From positions 1 through 52,061 of the forward strand of contig NZ_JBAKHX010000059.1 of NCBI RefSeq assembly GCF_036906915.1: a stretch of DNA of 52,061 bases, in the 5' to 3' direction. The position numbers and the translations under genes were made by a program. This stretch comes from Phytohabitans sp036906915. GTDB lineage: Bacteria; Actinomycetota; Actinomycetes; Mycobacteriales; Micromonosporaceae. This document shows positions 14,061-22,802 of the stretch, piece by piece. The notes beneath the pieces are model-generated. The model was not told where the DNA came from, did no database searches, and saw only the letters and a list, made by a program, of their open reading frames with translations. The number at the start of each line of letters is the position of its first letter. Position 1 is the first letter of the stretch.

Positions 14061-17000
14061 AGGGCCGCGGCCTTGTTGATGGCGGTTTCTACGCCCGCCA
14101 CGCGGTCGGCCAGCAGGCCCATCGCGCCGACCGCCCTCGTCATCGGGTCGTCTTCCGCGCCGCCCAGCGCCCGCTGCTTCAGGTACCCGGCCTTCACCTC
14201 GGCCCACCGCTGCGCCTGCTCGGGCGTCATCCGGCCGCGCAGCTCGGCGAGCTTGAGCAGGTTGGCCTCGGCGCCGGTGGTCAGCGTCTGCGCTTCGCCC
14301 ACGTAATGATCGTCGATGACGGCTTCCAGCTCGTCGTCGTTCATGACCGGCACGATCCGCTCGGCGAGCTTGTTCATGTTTCGGTACGAACCCTGAAGCT
14401 GGAACGGCGGCTCGGTGCGGGACGCGTCGGCCTGCGCCGCCGAGGCTATGTACGCCTGGTTGTTGGCCAGCACGACGCGCTGCACCCGCAGCAGCTTGCG
14501 CAGCACCGAGAGGATCTGGTCCAGCTCAACCGCCGAGTAGGGGTGGCGCAGCTGGTCGGGGCGCACCGACTCGTCGCCCTTCGCGAGCCGCACCAGCAGC
14601 TCGACGTCACTGCGCTCGCGAGTGGACAGTTGCGAGAGGACGGTGTTCGACGTGAGCGAGTTTTCGATGCAGCTCAGGGCGAAAGCCTCCTCCTTGCCCG
14701 ACAGCACGTCGCCGAGGTTCCACACGTCGGCACGGTTGGCGAGCATGTCCGGCACCCGGAAGCGTTGCCCCGACTCGGTGTACGGGTTACCCGCCATGCA
14801 TACCGCGAACCGCTTGCCGCGCAGGTCGTACGTGCGGGTGCGACCCCGCCACACGCCCTCCATCCGGCGCTGCCCGTCGCAGAGCGATATGAACTTCTGC
14901 AACAGCTCCGGCGAGGTGTGCTGGATGTCGTCGAGGTAGAGCAGCACGTTGTTGCCCGTCTCCAGGGCGAACGTGATCTTTTCTACCTCCTGCCGCGCCG
15001 TCGCGTTCGGTGCCTCCGCCGGGTCGACCGAGGTCACGCTGTGACCGAGCGACGGCCCGTTCACCTTGACGAACATCAGGCCCAGCCGGCTCGCCACGTA
15101 CTCCATGAGCGTGGTCTTGCCGTAGCCGGGCGGGGAGATGAGCAGCAGCAGGCCCATCTGGTCGGTACGCTTGGCGTCGCCTACCGCGCCGAGCTGCCGG
15201 GCCAGGTTGGTGCCGATCAGCGGCAGGTACACCTCGTCGAGCAGCCTGTTGCGCACGAACGCGCTCATCACCTTCGGCTGGTGCTCCTCCAGCCGCAGCC
15301 GGGTGCGCTCGGCGGCGATCAGCTCATTGCGCTGGCGCTGGTATGCCCGGAAGGCGGGCACTCGCTGGGCACGGTACCGCCGGGTGCGGGCCAGCACCTC
15401 GTCGAGGCGCAGCTCGATGCGGCGGTCCACCACGCGGGTGTGGGTGCCGAGCAGGCCCTCCACAGTGGCCGACAGCTCAGCCGACGAGTCGTACCGGGGC
15501 ACGTCCTTGTCGCACAGCTCCACGGCGACCGCCTCTGGCAGCTCGTGGTCGGTCAGGTCGCCTGCCGTGTCGACAAAGGAGCGCAACCACGCGGTGACGA
15601 GCTGCCGCCGGGCCGCCACGTCGTCGCCCAGCGCGCGCAGGTCCTGCTCGAACTCGCTGTCCGACGGGCCGCCAAGCGCCCGGTGGAACCGGTCCAGCAG
15701 GGTCCGGGCGCCGGCGCTGGTGACGAAGCCGAACGGTGCGGTGGACAGCTCCTCGAAGAGGTACTCCCCCGCGAGACCGCCGTCCGGCTCGTCGGGCAGG
15801 TACTCGCGGATCGCGGTGGACAGCTCGTCGCACAGCTCGCCGATCGCGTCGACGCGGCCGAACGCCTTGCGGGCACGGGCAAGCGAGGTCGCCCGCGTCG
15901 ACCAGGCGGCCCGCGCCTCGTCCGTGGTGCCGTACGCCCAGAAGAGCTGCGCGGCGGCTCGCGCATCCGGCGGGTACCGCAGCAGGCCAGCGCCCGCGTG
16001 CAGGCGCAGCAGCGCGGCCAGGATCGCGGCGGCGTCCTGGTCGTGCACGCCGCGCTCGTACCCCTCGTCGTAGCGGGACTCGGCGACCCGGCGCACCAGG
16101 TCGCGCAGGCCGCTCTCGGTGACGGCCGCCTCGTGCAACGGATCCAAAGAGGACGCGTCCATCAGGATCGATGCCGCCAGGTACTCCGCCCGGTACACCT
16201 CAGGCGTCTCGGAGACCAGCAGCTGCTCCCAGAAGGGGCGGGTGGCCGCGAAGCTCTCATCCTCCACAGGAGACCGGTAGTCGGTGCCGGTGACGGCGAA
16301 CGCCATCTTTCCGGCGTGCGGCACCAGCGTGAGGTCGATCGCCTGGGTGTTGACGGCGAAGCGGTGCCGGCCGAGCTGGATGGTCTCGCCGCCGTCCTGG
16401 TACAGGTCGAGCCGGTCGCGCAGGCTCCTGCCGGCCTCCTGGCGGGCGGCCTTGATGCGCCCCTCCAGCTCCTCGCTGCGCACCTGGTCACCCAGCGCGC
16501 GCAGGTCGCCGGCCACGCCGCGCAGCTTGGTGACCATGGGGTCGGAAGCGAAGTACGTGTTTACCTCGTCGATCGACTTGAGCGTCGCAACCCGGCGGGC
16601 GACGCTCGTGAGGATGCGTTCGGCCGAGTCGACCAGCCGGTCGGAGCGGCGCGCCCGCTCGTCGAGCAGCGCCTGCTTACGCGACGAGAACGCCTCGTAC
16701 ACGTCGGTGCGCTTCGCCGAGAGCTCGGTCAGGAAGTCGTCGAACTCGCTGAACCGTGACTCCAGGTTTTCCAGCTGCAGCAGCAGCCGACCGAGCTGCT
16801 CGTCGCATCGCTCGGGGCTGTCCGCGACGGCGAGCGCGCCGGTGACCGCCTGCCCAAGGAGTGCGAACTCGGCCGCGAACTCGGCCCGCCCCTCGGTGGC
16901 GAGCAGCGCCTTGCGGCGGCCGTCCAATGTGGCCCGCGCGCGGTTGATGCCGGCGAGCACCTCGCCGATCCGTTCCAGTATCCCGGTGCGCACGGTCGCG

Positions 17001-18949
17001 TCGGCGATGTCGAGGGTGCCGACCACCTCGGTGAGCACCTGGAGGCCGTTGGACTGTGTGGACAGCCGGGTGGCGACCGGCTCGGCCGCCGCCACGGTGG
17101 CGATGGCTTCCGCGTCGGTCACCAGCCGCTCGATGTCCGCGTGATAGCCGCTGAACGCGTCTTCCTGCTGGAGGAACCGCACCGCGCGCTCCGCCGCGGA
17201 AGCCAGCTCCTCCTTCAGTACCCGGTCTTGCTCGTCGATCCGGCCGGTATCCACATAGCGCAGTTCGCGGAGCGTGACCAGGCGTCCCTGCGCGGCGCGC
17301 AGCTCGGCGAGCTGCCCGACCCACGCGTCGGTGCTCAGCGGCGTCTCGCCGCGTGCCCGCCGAACCAGCGCGGTGATCTGGCCAGTGGCCTCTTCCAGCG
17401 CCGCGGCGGCCTGGTCGGTGAGCGCCTGTACGTTCTCGAACTCGTCCAGTACCTGCTCGGCGGTCGCGCGCACCTCGGCGAGTGGCGCGCGCAGGTCGCC
17501 CAGCTCGCGCTCGCCCAGCCAGTGGTAGTGGTCGAAGATGCGGGCGCAGGCGGAGATCAGCCCTTCGAAGACGGCCGTGGACGGGCTCATCTCGTCGACC
17601 ATGCGCGACACCGACAGGCAGTCCGAGATCCCGCGTACCAGGTCGGCGTTGCCGACGCGCTCCAGCGGCCCGGTGCCGACCGGCTGCTTCGCGGCGTAGG
17701 TGTCCGACAGGTAAGGCGTCTGCCACACCTGCATCGGGTGCACCCGGGTCGGCTCGTCTGACGTGGCCCGGAAGACCACCAGCGTGCCGTCGTCGAAAAG
17801 CGAGTAGCCGTGGCACGGTACCGGGGCTGCGACCTCTTTGCGGATCACGTTGTACGGCAACAGCAAGGAGCGGCCCTCGGCGCGGGCGTGGAAGACGTAC
17901 AGCACGTCTTCGCCGTTGGTCGACCGGATGACCCGCTCGAACTCCAGGCTCGTCACGTCGGTGTCGAACGTGCGGCTGGCCCCGGTCGCCAGATAGTAGC
18001 CGCCCGGGAAGATGAGGCCATGGTCTTCCGGCAGCCGCTGGCACGCCTGCCCGATGCCGTCGAGCCGCACCACACCCTTGGTCCTGGTGTTGAACACCAG
18101 GTGCCGCCAGGCGGTCTCCTTGTACGGCCGGATGCGCAGCAGGATCAGCGACCCGACCCGGGCGTACTGGATGTCGGCGTCGGCGAGGCTCTGCAATGGC
18201 TCTTCGACCGGCTCGCTGTAGATGCCCTCGCCGGTCTCGGTGTTGTTTTCGACCTTGACGGTCAGCGTGCCGCCGACCGTCTCGACGAAGACGTCGCCGT
18301 CGATGGAGATGTGCGGGTGCCGGCCGGTCACGTGCTGATCGCGGGTGGTTTCAACCCACTCGAAGTCGTGCGATGCCGGAAAGACGTGGTCGCGCTCGCC
18401 GCGGTTGTCCATGTAGGACATCGAGCCGTCGGGGTCGATCCGCCACCGCAGCACCCGGATGTCCTCCGGCCGCGGGCCGGTCTGGAAGATGGCCAGCAGC
18501 CGCCCCTCCATCCGGCGTATCTGCATGAGCCGGGTCTCCCGGTAGTACCGGTACAGCTCGCCAAAGTCCCGAAGGAACTGCGGGTCGCGCAGGAAGGCCC
18601 CGTCGCCGGGCGCGTCGAACCGGAACGCCTCGCCGTCGCGACTGAACGCGTGCAGCGAGAACACGTCGTCGACTGTGGTCTCCGGCTTGAGTCCAATGAA
18701 GACGTTGTAGCCGAAGAGCATCAGCCCATCGATCGACACGATGTCGCGCGGCACGCAGTTGTGCTCGGTGCGGATGCGCTCGGTGCCGATGAGGCGCAGC
18801 TCCGCGGCGCCGAAGACCTTGAGGCGCTCGGCGTTGAGCGCCTCCGCCCTCCGGGCCAGCTCGGCCGCGCGCTCGCCGAGCCGGCCGCGCAGCACCTCGT
18901 AGGTGCCGGCGTCCAGATCGGCGCGCGCCTCCTGCGTAGCCGCGGTCAC
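14045..18949 (-). CDS. Giant AAA ATPase ('DNA repair ATPase'-type, flotillin-associated)
   Basis: 1634 aa. The first roughly 470 residues are beta-rich without a clear nucleotide site (repeated strands such as DHGLIFPGGYYLATG). A long helical/coiled-coil middle follows (about 470-1230). A C-terminal AAA module has Walker A SPPGYGKTTL near 1273, Walker B VLLYLDD near 1337, a sensor-like RFAVCMAGNPYTESG and a MoxR-like lid. Proteins of this length are annotated as DNA repair ATPases and, as I recall, often sit beside YqiK-type flotillins; I see no DNA-repair domain, and the context points to membranes. The GTG start overlaps the flotillin stop as GTGA. It probably remodels flotillin-linked assemblies; this is inference. 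Confidence 0.85.
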   Translation of the reverse strand: MTAATQEARADLDAGTYEVLRGRLGERAAELARRAEALNAERLKVFGAAELRLIGTERIRTEHNCVPRDIVSIDGLMLFGYNVFIGLKPETTVDDVFSLHAFSRDGEAFRFDAPGDGAFLRDPQFLRDFGELYRYYRETRLMQIRRMEGRLLAIFQTGPRPEDIRVLRWRIDPDGSMSYMDNRGERDHVFPASHDFEWVETTRDQHVTGRHPHISIDGDVFVETVGGTLTVKVENNTETGEGIYSEPVEEPLQSLADADIQYARVGSLILLRIRPYKETAWRHLVFNTRTKGVVRLDGIGQACQRLPEDHGLIFPGGYYLATGASRTFDTDVTSLEFERVIRSTNGEDVLYVFHARAEGRSLLLPYNVIRKEVAAPVPCHGYSLFDDGTLVVFRATSDEPTRVHPMQVWQTPYLSDTYAAKQPVGTGPLERVGNADLVRGISDCLSVSRMVDEMSPSTAVFEGLISACARIFDHYHWLGERELGDLRAPLAEVRATAEQVLDEFENVQALTDQAAAALEEATGQITALVRRARGETPLSTDAWVGQLAELRAAQGRLVTLRELRYVDTGRIDEQDRVLKEELASAAERAVRFLQQEDAFSGYHADIERLVTDAEAIATVAAAEPVATRLSTQSNGLQVLTEVVGTLDIADATVRTGILERIGEVLAGINRARATLDGRRKALLATEGRAEFAAEFALLGQAVTGALAVADSPERCDEQLGRLLLQLENLESRFSEFDDFLTELSAKRTDVYEAFSSRKQALLDERARRSDRLVDSAERILTSVARRVATLKSIDEVNTYFASDPMVTKLRGVAGDLRALGDQVRSEELEGRIKAARQEAGRSLRDRLDLYQDGGETIQLGRHRFAVNTQAIDLTLVPHAGKMAFAVTGTDYRSPVEDESFAATRPFWEQLLVSETPEVYRAEYLAASILMDASSLDPLHEAAVTESGLRDLVRRVAESRYDEGYERGVHDQDAAAILAALLRLHAGAGLLRYPPDARAAAQLFWAYGTTDEARAAWSTRATSLARARKAFGRVDAIGELCDELSTAIREYLPDEPDGGLAGEYLFEELSTAPFGFVTSAGARTLLDRFHRALGGPSDSEFEQDLRALGDDVAARRQLVTAWLRSFVDTAGDLTDHELPEAVAVELCDKDVPRYDSSAELSATVEGLLGTHTRVVDRRIELRLDEVLARTRRYRAQRVPAFRAYQRQRNELIAAERTRLRLEEHQPKVMSAFVRNRLLDEVYLPLIGTNLARQLGAVGDAKRTDQMGLLLLISPPGYGKTTLMEYVASRLGLMFVKVNGPSLGHSVTSVDPAEAPNATARQEVEKITFALETGNNVLLYLDDIQHTSPELLQKFISLCDGQRRMEGVWRGRTRTYDLRGKRFAVCMAGNPYTESGQRFRVPDMLANRADVWNLGDVLSGKEEAFALSCIENSLTSNTVLSQLSTRERSDVELLVRLAKGDESVRPDQLRHPYSAVELDQILSVLRKLLRVQRVVLANNQAYIASAAQADASRTEPPFQLQGSYRNMNKLAERIVPVMNDDELEAVIDDHYVGEAQTLTTGAEANLLKLAELRGRMTPEQAQRWAEVKAGYLKQRALGGAEDDPMTRAVGAMGLLADRVAGVETAINKAAALQESE

Positions 18950-21081
18950 TTCGAGTTGAGCTCAGCGATCGGCGCGTCGGCGAGGCCGAGGCGCTTTGCC
19001 GTGCTGAGCAGTTCCTTCAGCTTGTCGGCGTCGGCACCACCGGACTTCATCTGCTGCGCCAGGAACGCGGACAGTGTGAGGTTCTGCACGTCGGCGGTGC
19101 TGAGCGAGCCGAGCACCTTGGCGAGGTCCTGGGTGAAGTTGGCCGAGCCGTCCAGGTAGGGCCGGGCCAGGCTCTGCGTGACGTCGGAGTGCTGCACGAA
19201 GCCGTCGACGCTCTTGCCGGCGGTGATCGAGCCCATCAGCCGGTCGAAGAACACCGAGTCGCCGCCGACGATGTCGATGTTCGCCCGCTCCAGGCCCTTG
19301 CCGACGATGGTTGCCTGCGCCTCGGCCACCTGCCGCTGCACGTCGATGCTGGCGAGCCGGATCTCCTTCTCCGCCTCCAGCCGCAGACGGTACTCCTCGT
19401 GCTGGCGCGTCGCCTCGTCGAGCGCGGCCATCGCAGCGGCCTTGTCCGTGAGGCCCTCGGCCTCGCCCTTGAGCTTCTCGCGTACCGCGTCGGCCACCGC
19501 TAGCGCCTTCTCCCGCTCGACTGCGGCCTCGGCGAGGCCGAGCTTCTCCGTGCCCGTGGCCACCGCGAGCGCCTTCTCCCGCTCGACCGCGGCCTCGGCG
19601 AGGCCGACCTTCTCGGCGCCCTCGGCCGCCGCCAGGGCCTTCTCCCGCTCGACTGCGGCGTGCGCGCGGCCCACCTTCTCGATGGCCACGGCGTCCCGCT
19701 CGCGCACCTGTACCTCGGCCAGGCCCTCGGCGGCCGCCTCGGCCTGCACGCCTTCGGCGAGCCGGATCTTCGCGCGAGTCTCCAACTCGGCGGCCTGCTG
19801 CCGCGCTTCGGCCAGCACCAGCGACTCGCGGGCCTTGTGCTTCGCGGCCTGCTCGGCGGCCTCGGCGGCCTTGATGTCCTTGACCAGGGCCTCCTGCGCC
19901 TCGGCCTCGGCGTGGATCACGGTCGCCTGGCGCGCCCGCTCGGCCTCCTCGACGACCCGCAGGCGCTTGATGTTCTCTTCCTGCTCAGCGACGGTCTTCT
20001 CGACCGCGATGCGCTCACGGATCACCTCGGCGATGGCCCGCTTCTCGGCCTCGACCTCCTTGTCCTTGGAGATCGTGGTGAGCTCGGTCTCGCGCTGGCG
20101 GGCGATGACCTCCAGCATGCGGTCCTTTTCGATCTTTTCGGTCTCGATCGCGATGACCCGCTCGCGGTTCTTGGCGGCGACCGCGATCTCGCGCGCCTTG
20201 TTCTCCTGCTGGATGCCCAACTGCTCCTCGGTGCGCAGGTGCGCGCCCTCGGCCCGCTGCCGCTCCTGCGCGTGGGCCATGGTGATCTCGGCCTCTTCGC
20301 GCGCCCGCAGCGTCTCGATCTCCCGCCGCTGCTTGATCTCCGCCTCGGCCTGCTGCCGCTCCAGCTCCAGGATGGTCTGGCGCGCGTCGACGTTCTGGCG
20401 GGTGATCTCCTTCTGTTCCTTCTTCTGGAACTCGTTGGTCTTGACGTGCTCGATCGCGGTCAGCTCGGTGATCTTCCGGATGCCCTGCGCGTCAAGGATG
20501 TTGGCCGGGTCCAGTTTGGACATCGGCGTCTGCTCCAGGAAGTCGATCGCCGCGTCCTCCAGGCTGTACCCGTTGAGGTCGGTGCCGATCACCGCGATGA
20601 TCTGGTCGCGGAACTCGTCGCGCTTGGTGTACAGATCGACGAAGTCGAGTTGCTTGCCCACCGTCTTCAGCGCCTCGGAGAACTTCGCGTTGAAGAGTTC
20701 CTGCAACGTCTCCTGGTCGCTGGCCCGGAGCGTGCCGATGGCCTGCGCCACCTTGATGACGTCTTCGGTCGTCTTGTTGACCCGTACGAAGAACGAGATG
20801 CGAATGTCCGCGCGGATGTTGTCGCGGCAGATGAGCCCTTCGTTGCCCGTCCGCTCGATCTCGATCGTCTTGACCGAGATGTCCATGATCTCGGCCTTGT
20901 GCAGCACGGGCATGACGACGGCGCCGGTGAACGTGACGTCGACCTTCCGCACCTTAGAGACGATCAGTGCCTTGCCCTGCTCGACCTTCCGGAAGAGCCG
21001 GCCCACCATGAAGAGAAGGCCGACGAAGACGAGCAGCAGCACAGCGATGAGCACGCCTAGCCCGGTGGTGATGACATCCAT
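18946..21081 (-). CDS. Flotillin (YqiK-like SPFH/band 7 protein)
   Basis: 711 aa. One N-terminal membrane segment (VITTGLGVLIAVLLLVFVGL) is followed by an SPFH domain (LIVSKVRKVDVTFTGAVVMP ... DIRISFFVRVNKT) to about 190. A very long Glu/Ala/Arg coiled coil (about 220-600) includes three 22-residue repeats (VEREKALAVA-type), and the C-terminal tail is globular (YLDGSANFTQDLAKVLGSLS). This matches flotillins of the YqiK type, which form membrane microdomain scaffolds. The ATG at 21081 has AAGGA nine bases upstream, inside the end of the YqiJ-like gene. Gene order YqiJ-like, flotillin, AAA ATPase forms one operon with 13-bp and 4-bp-overlap junctions. Confidence 0.93.
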   Translation of the reverse strand: MDVITTGLGVLIAVLLLVFVGLLFMVGRLFRKVEQGKALIVSKVRKVDVTFTGAVVMPVLHKAEIMDISVKTIEIERTGNEGLICRDNIRADIRISFFVRVNKTTEDVIKVAQAIGTLRASDQETLQELFNAKFSEALKTVGKQLDFVDLYTKRDEFRDQIIAVIGTDLNGYSLEDAAIDFLEQTPMSKLDPANILDAQGIRKITELTAIEHVKTNEFQKKEQKEITRQNVDARQTILELERQQAEAEIKQRREIETLRAREEAEITMAHAQERQRAEGAHLRTEEQLGIQQENKAREIAVAAKNRERVIAIETEKIEKDRMLEVIARQRETELTTISKDKEVEAEKRAIAEVIRERIAVEKTVAEQEENIKRLRVVEEAERARQATVIHAEAEAQEALVKDIKAAEAAEQAAKHKARESLVLAEARQQAAELETRAKIRLAEGVQAEAAAEGLAEVQVRERDAVAIEKVGRAHAAVEREKALAAAEGAEKVGLAEAAVEREKALAVATGTEKLGLAEAAVEREKALAVADAVREKLKGEAEGLTDKAAAMAALDEATRQHEEYRLRLEAEKEIRLASIDVQRQVAEAQATIVGKGLERANIDIVGGDSVFFDRLMGSITAGKSVDGFVQHSDVTQSLARPYLDGSANFTQDLAKVLGSLSTADVQNLTLSAFLAQQMKSGGADADKLKELLSTAKRLGLADAPIAELNSK
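19505..19702. repeat. 66-bp tandem repeat in the flotillin coiled coil
   Basis: Three units start at 19505, 19571 and 19637, each 66 bp (22 codons). They encode variants of VEREKALAVA...EKLGLAEA on the minus strand. The first-read unit (19637 side) is the most diverged at its far end. Twenty-two residues fit two 11-residue (three-turn) coiled-coil periods. Confidence 0.8.
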
Positions 21082-21094
21082 CAGATGTTTCCTT

Positions 21095-21667
21095 CTAACT
21101 GTGAGGGGCGACGGGCGTGACCCAGAAGAACTCGCCGTCGACGTCATAGTCGTAGATGAGGGCCTGGCTGCCCGCGCGCAGCGGGTCTTCGCCCGCCTGC
21201 CGGACCTGCACGATGGCGGAGGAGCCGTCGGCGGCGGTCACTTCCGCCTGGCCGAAGCTGGCGCTGACCCGCCCGGTGCGGATCACGCAGAGCCCGCCGA
21301 CGAAGTCGTTGCGAGACGCCTCCGGGCCGGCGCGAAAGACCTTGCGCAACGGCACCATCAACAGGCGGGTGCACAGCCACGCGAGGAGAACAGCGATAAC
21401 GAGCGCCACGGCAGCGAGCACCGGGCCACTGAATAGGACGCCGCCGACAAGGCTGGCAAACCAGGCGACCGCGATCAGAATGGAACCCACCACGGCGACG
21501 GGCGCGCCGCCGAGACCTAGGCCGCCGAGGAAATCACCGAAGCCGTCCGCGTCTTCGACATCGGTGGTACCGGTCAAAACCAGCACCCAGTACGCAACGA
21601 CGATCAGGAGGAGAAAGCTGAAAAGGACGGTCGGAAATTCGAGCGTCGCCTCGACAAAGCCGCCCAT
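21095..21667 (-). CDS. YqiJ-like membrane protein with C-terminal OB fold
   Basis: About 190 aa. It has a hydrophobic N-terminus (FPTVLFSFLLLIVVAYWVLV), a second pair of membrane segments (VAVVGSILIAVAWFASLVGG and VLAAVALVIAVLLAWLCTRL) and a soluble C-terminal domain (GGLCVIRTGRVSASFGQAEV ... ALIYDYDVDGEFFWV) with the look of the NfeD/YqiJ OB fold. YqiJ-type proteins are partners of flotillins. I chose ATG 21667 because the homologous family begins close to this point; ATG 21694 is an alternative. A TTGACT box at 21724-21729 on the minus strand could be the -35 of the operon promoter. It is first of three genes. Confidence 0.88.
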   Translation of the reverse strand: MGGFVEATLEFPTVLFSFLLLIVVAYWVLVLTGTTDVEDADGFGDFLGGLGLGGAPVAVVGSILIAVAWFASLVGGVLFSGPVLAAVALVIAVLLAWLCTRLLMVPLRKVFRAGPEASRNDFVGGLCVIRTGRVSASFGQAEVTAADGSSAIVQVRQAGEDPLRAGSQALIYDYDVDGEFFWVTPVAPHS

Positions 21668-21764
21668 CGCCTCGCGCCGCCCCCCGTTCGTCATCCAGCG
21701 GTACCCAGGATGATGACACGCCGAGTCAACCTGCAAGAAGTCGGCGCTCAGGTCGCGCGCACCG

Positions 21765-21820
21765 CCGAGATCTTGAATAGTTGTTGTAGCTCCAGCAGCA
21801 ACAACTATTCAAGATCTCGG
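21765..21820. terminator. Perfect 22-bp palindromic hairpin downstream of the DUF559 gene
   Basis: Arms 21765-21786 and 21799-21820 are perfect reverse complements (22 bp) around a 12-base loop. The arms are AT-richer (about 40 % GC) than anything around them. The minus-strand arm begins seven codon bases before the stop of the AbiEi/DUF559-like gene, so the TGA lies inside the stem. It probably terminates that gene and shields the YqiJ operon promoter. No T-tract follows on either side. It could also be a dispersed palindromic element. Confidence 0.8.
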
Positions 21821-22762
21821 GCGCCAGCCCGATGCCTCCAGCGCCGCGCGAATCTGGCGCGCCACCTCCGCCGGACGGGTGCGGAGGTCGAAAGCGGCGA
21901 ACCGCAGAATACGGTCACCGGCGATCCAGACCTCGTTCTGCCGTCGCATATCCGCGGCCCACTGCCCCGCGTCCATATGGTGAGCGCCATCGATCTCGAT
22001 GTGGACGCGCCACTCGCGCCAGTACCCGTCGAGGTACCGCACCCGGCCGCTGGCGTCGGTTCGGCGCTCTTGAAGGTCTGGCACGGGCAACCCGTGTCGC
22101 CGGCACAGCCGGACAAGGTTGATCTCCGAAAGGGCCTCGGCGCCACCTTCAAGATCGGCTATGGTCGCCACCATCAGAGCATGGCGACGCGCCTTGGGCA
22201 TCGTCTTCACGACGTCGCCTAACTCCGCTGGCGTGACGCGGCGCTGCTGGTAGGCAGCGGCGAGCACCGACTGCGCGTCAGCGTCGGAGTGCATCCACTG
22301 CGCGGCGTCCACGACCGACCGCGCCATCGAGGTGCGGTCTGGGCGGGCGCGCTGCCGGTGCGACTCCGGAAGTGTCTGCGTGCGGCGGACGCGGACGGCT
22401 GCCATGTCGATCGGGAGGCGGCGCAACAGGTCGGCGGCGTATCGCCCATAGGGGATAAGCACGTCGACCGGCTCGTATCGCCATTTGCCGCGCAAGCCGC
22501 CCGCTCGTGCCGCCGCTAGACCGGCGAGGAGCGCACCTTCGCCTGCCGCCAGCACAGCCACCCACCACTGCTGTTCGCGGCTGACCGGTCCGTTCCCCGC
22601 AATCAGTAAGCCGCGGCAGACGCGGCGCCAGCGGCCGGTCTTGAGCAGGTGACGGACTCGGCCCGCGCCCAGCTCGGCCACCGCCTGCGGCCACGTGATT
22701 ACGCCGGACTGCTGGAACAGTAGCCATTCCAGGGCGCTGGCGTCGTCCTTCGGTAGTCCCAC
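21809..22762 (-). CDS. AbiEi-type N-terminal domain plus DUF559 endonuclease-like protein
   Basis: 317 aa from a GTG start. The N-terminal 100 residues (LLFQQSGVITWPQAVAELGA, then RVRHLLKTGRWRRVCRGLL) look like the winged-helix domain of AbiEi antitoxins. The middle is helical. The C-terminal 100 residues (RYLDGYWREWRVHIEIDGAH, NEVWIAGDRILRFAAFDLR) match DUF559, a Vsr-like PD-(D/E)XK fold; E-x-D-G-x-H is the likely metal site. Such stand-alone proteins are frequent in actinobacteria and usually have no AbiEii toxin gene beside them, as here. Flanking genes are unrelated. Function is unknown; a nuclease or DNA-binding role is plausible. Confidence 0.75.
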   Translation of the reverse strand: MGLPKDDASALEWLLFQQSGVITWPQAVAELGAGRVRHLLKTGRWRRVCRGLLIAGNGPVSREQQWWVAVLAAGEGALLAGLAAARAGGLRGKWRYEPVDVLIPYGRYAADLLRRLPIDMAAVRVRRTQTLPESHRQRARPDRTSMARSVVDAAQWMHSDADAQSVLAAAYQQRRVTPAELGDVVKTMPKARRHALMVATIADLEGGAEALSEINLVRLCRRHGLPVPDLQERRTDASGRVRYLDGYWREWRVHIEIDGAHHMDAGQWAADMRRQNEVWIAGDRILRFAAFDLRTRPAEVARQIRAALEASGWRPRS

Positions 22763-22802
22763 ACCGCAATCTCACTCGGCTGGGAGGGCCGCAGCTGCCC
22801 CG

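Noticed and set aside
12977..16759. A 1260-codon + strand frame across the end of the dynamin genes and the AAA gene
   Set aside because: It is an out-of-frame and antisense reading with Arg-rich composition and no recognisable motif; the minus-strand AAA frame has Walker motifs.
19660..21060. A long + strand frame rich in Leu/Asp/Arg
   Set aside because: Antisense of the flotillin coiled coil; the minus strand encodes a clear SPFH protein.
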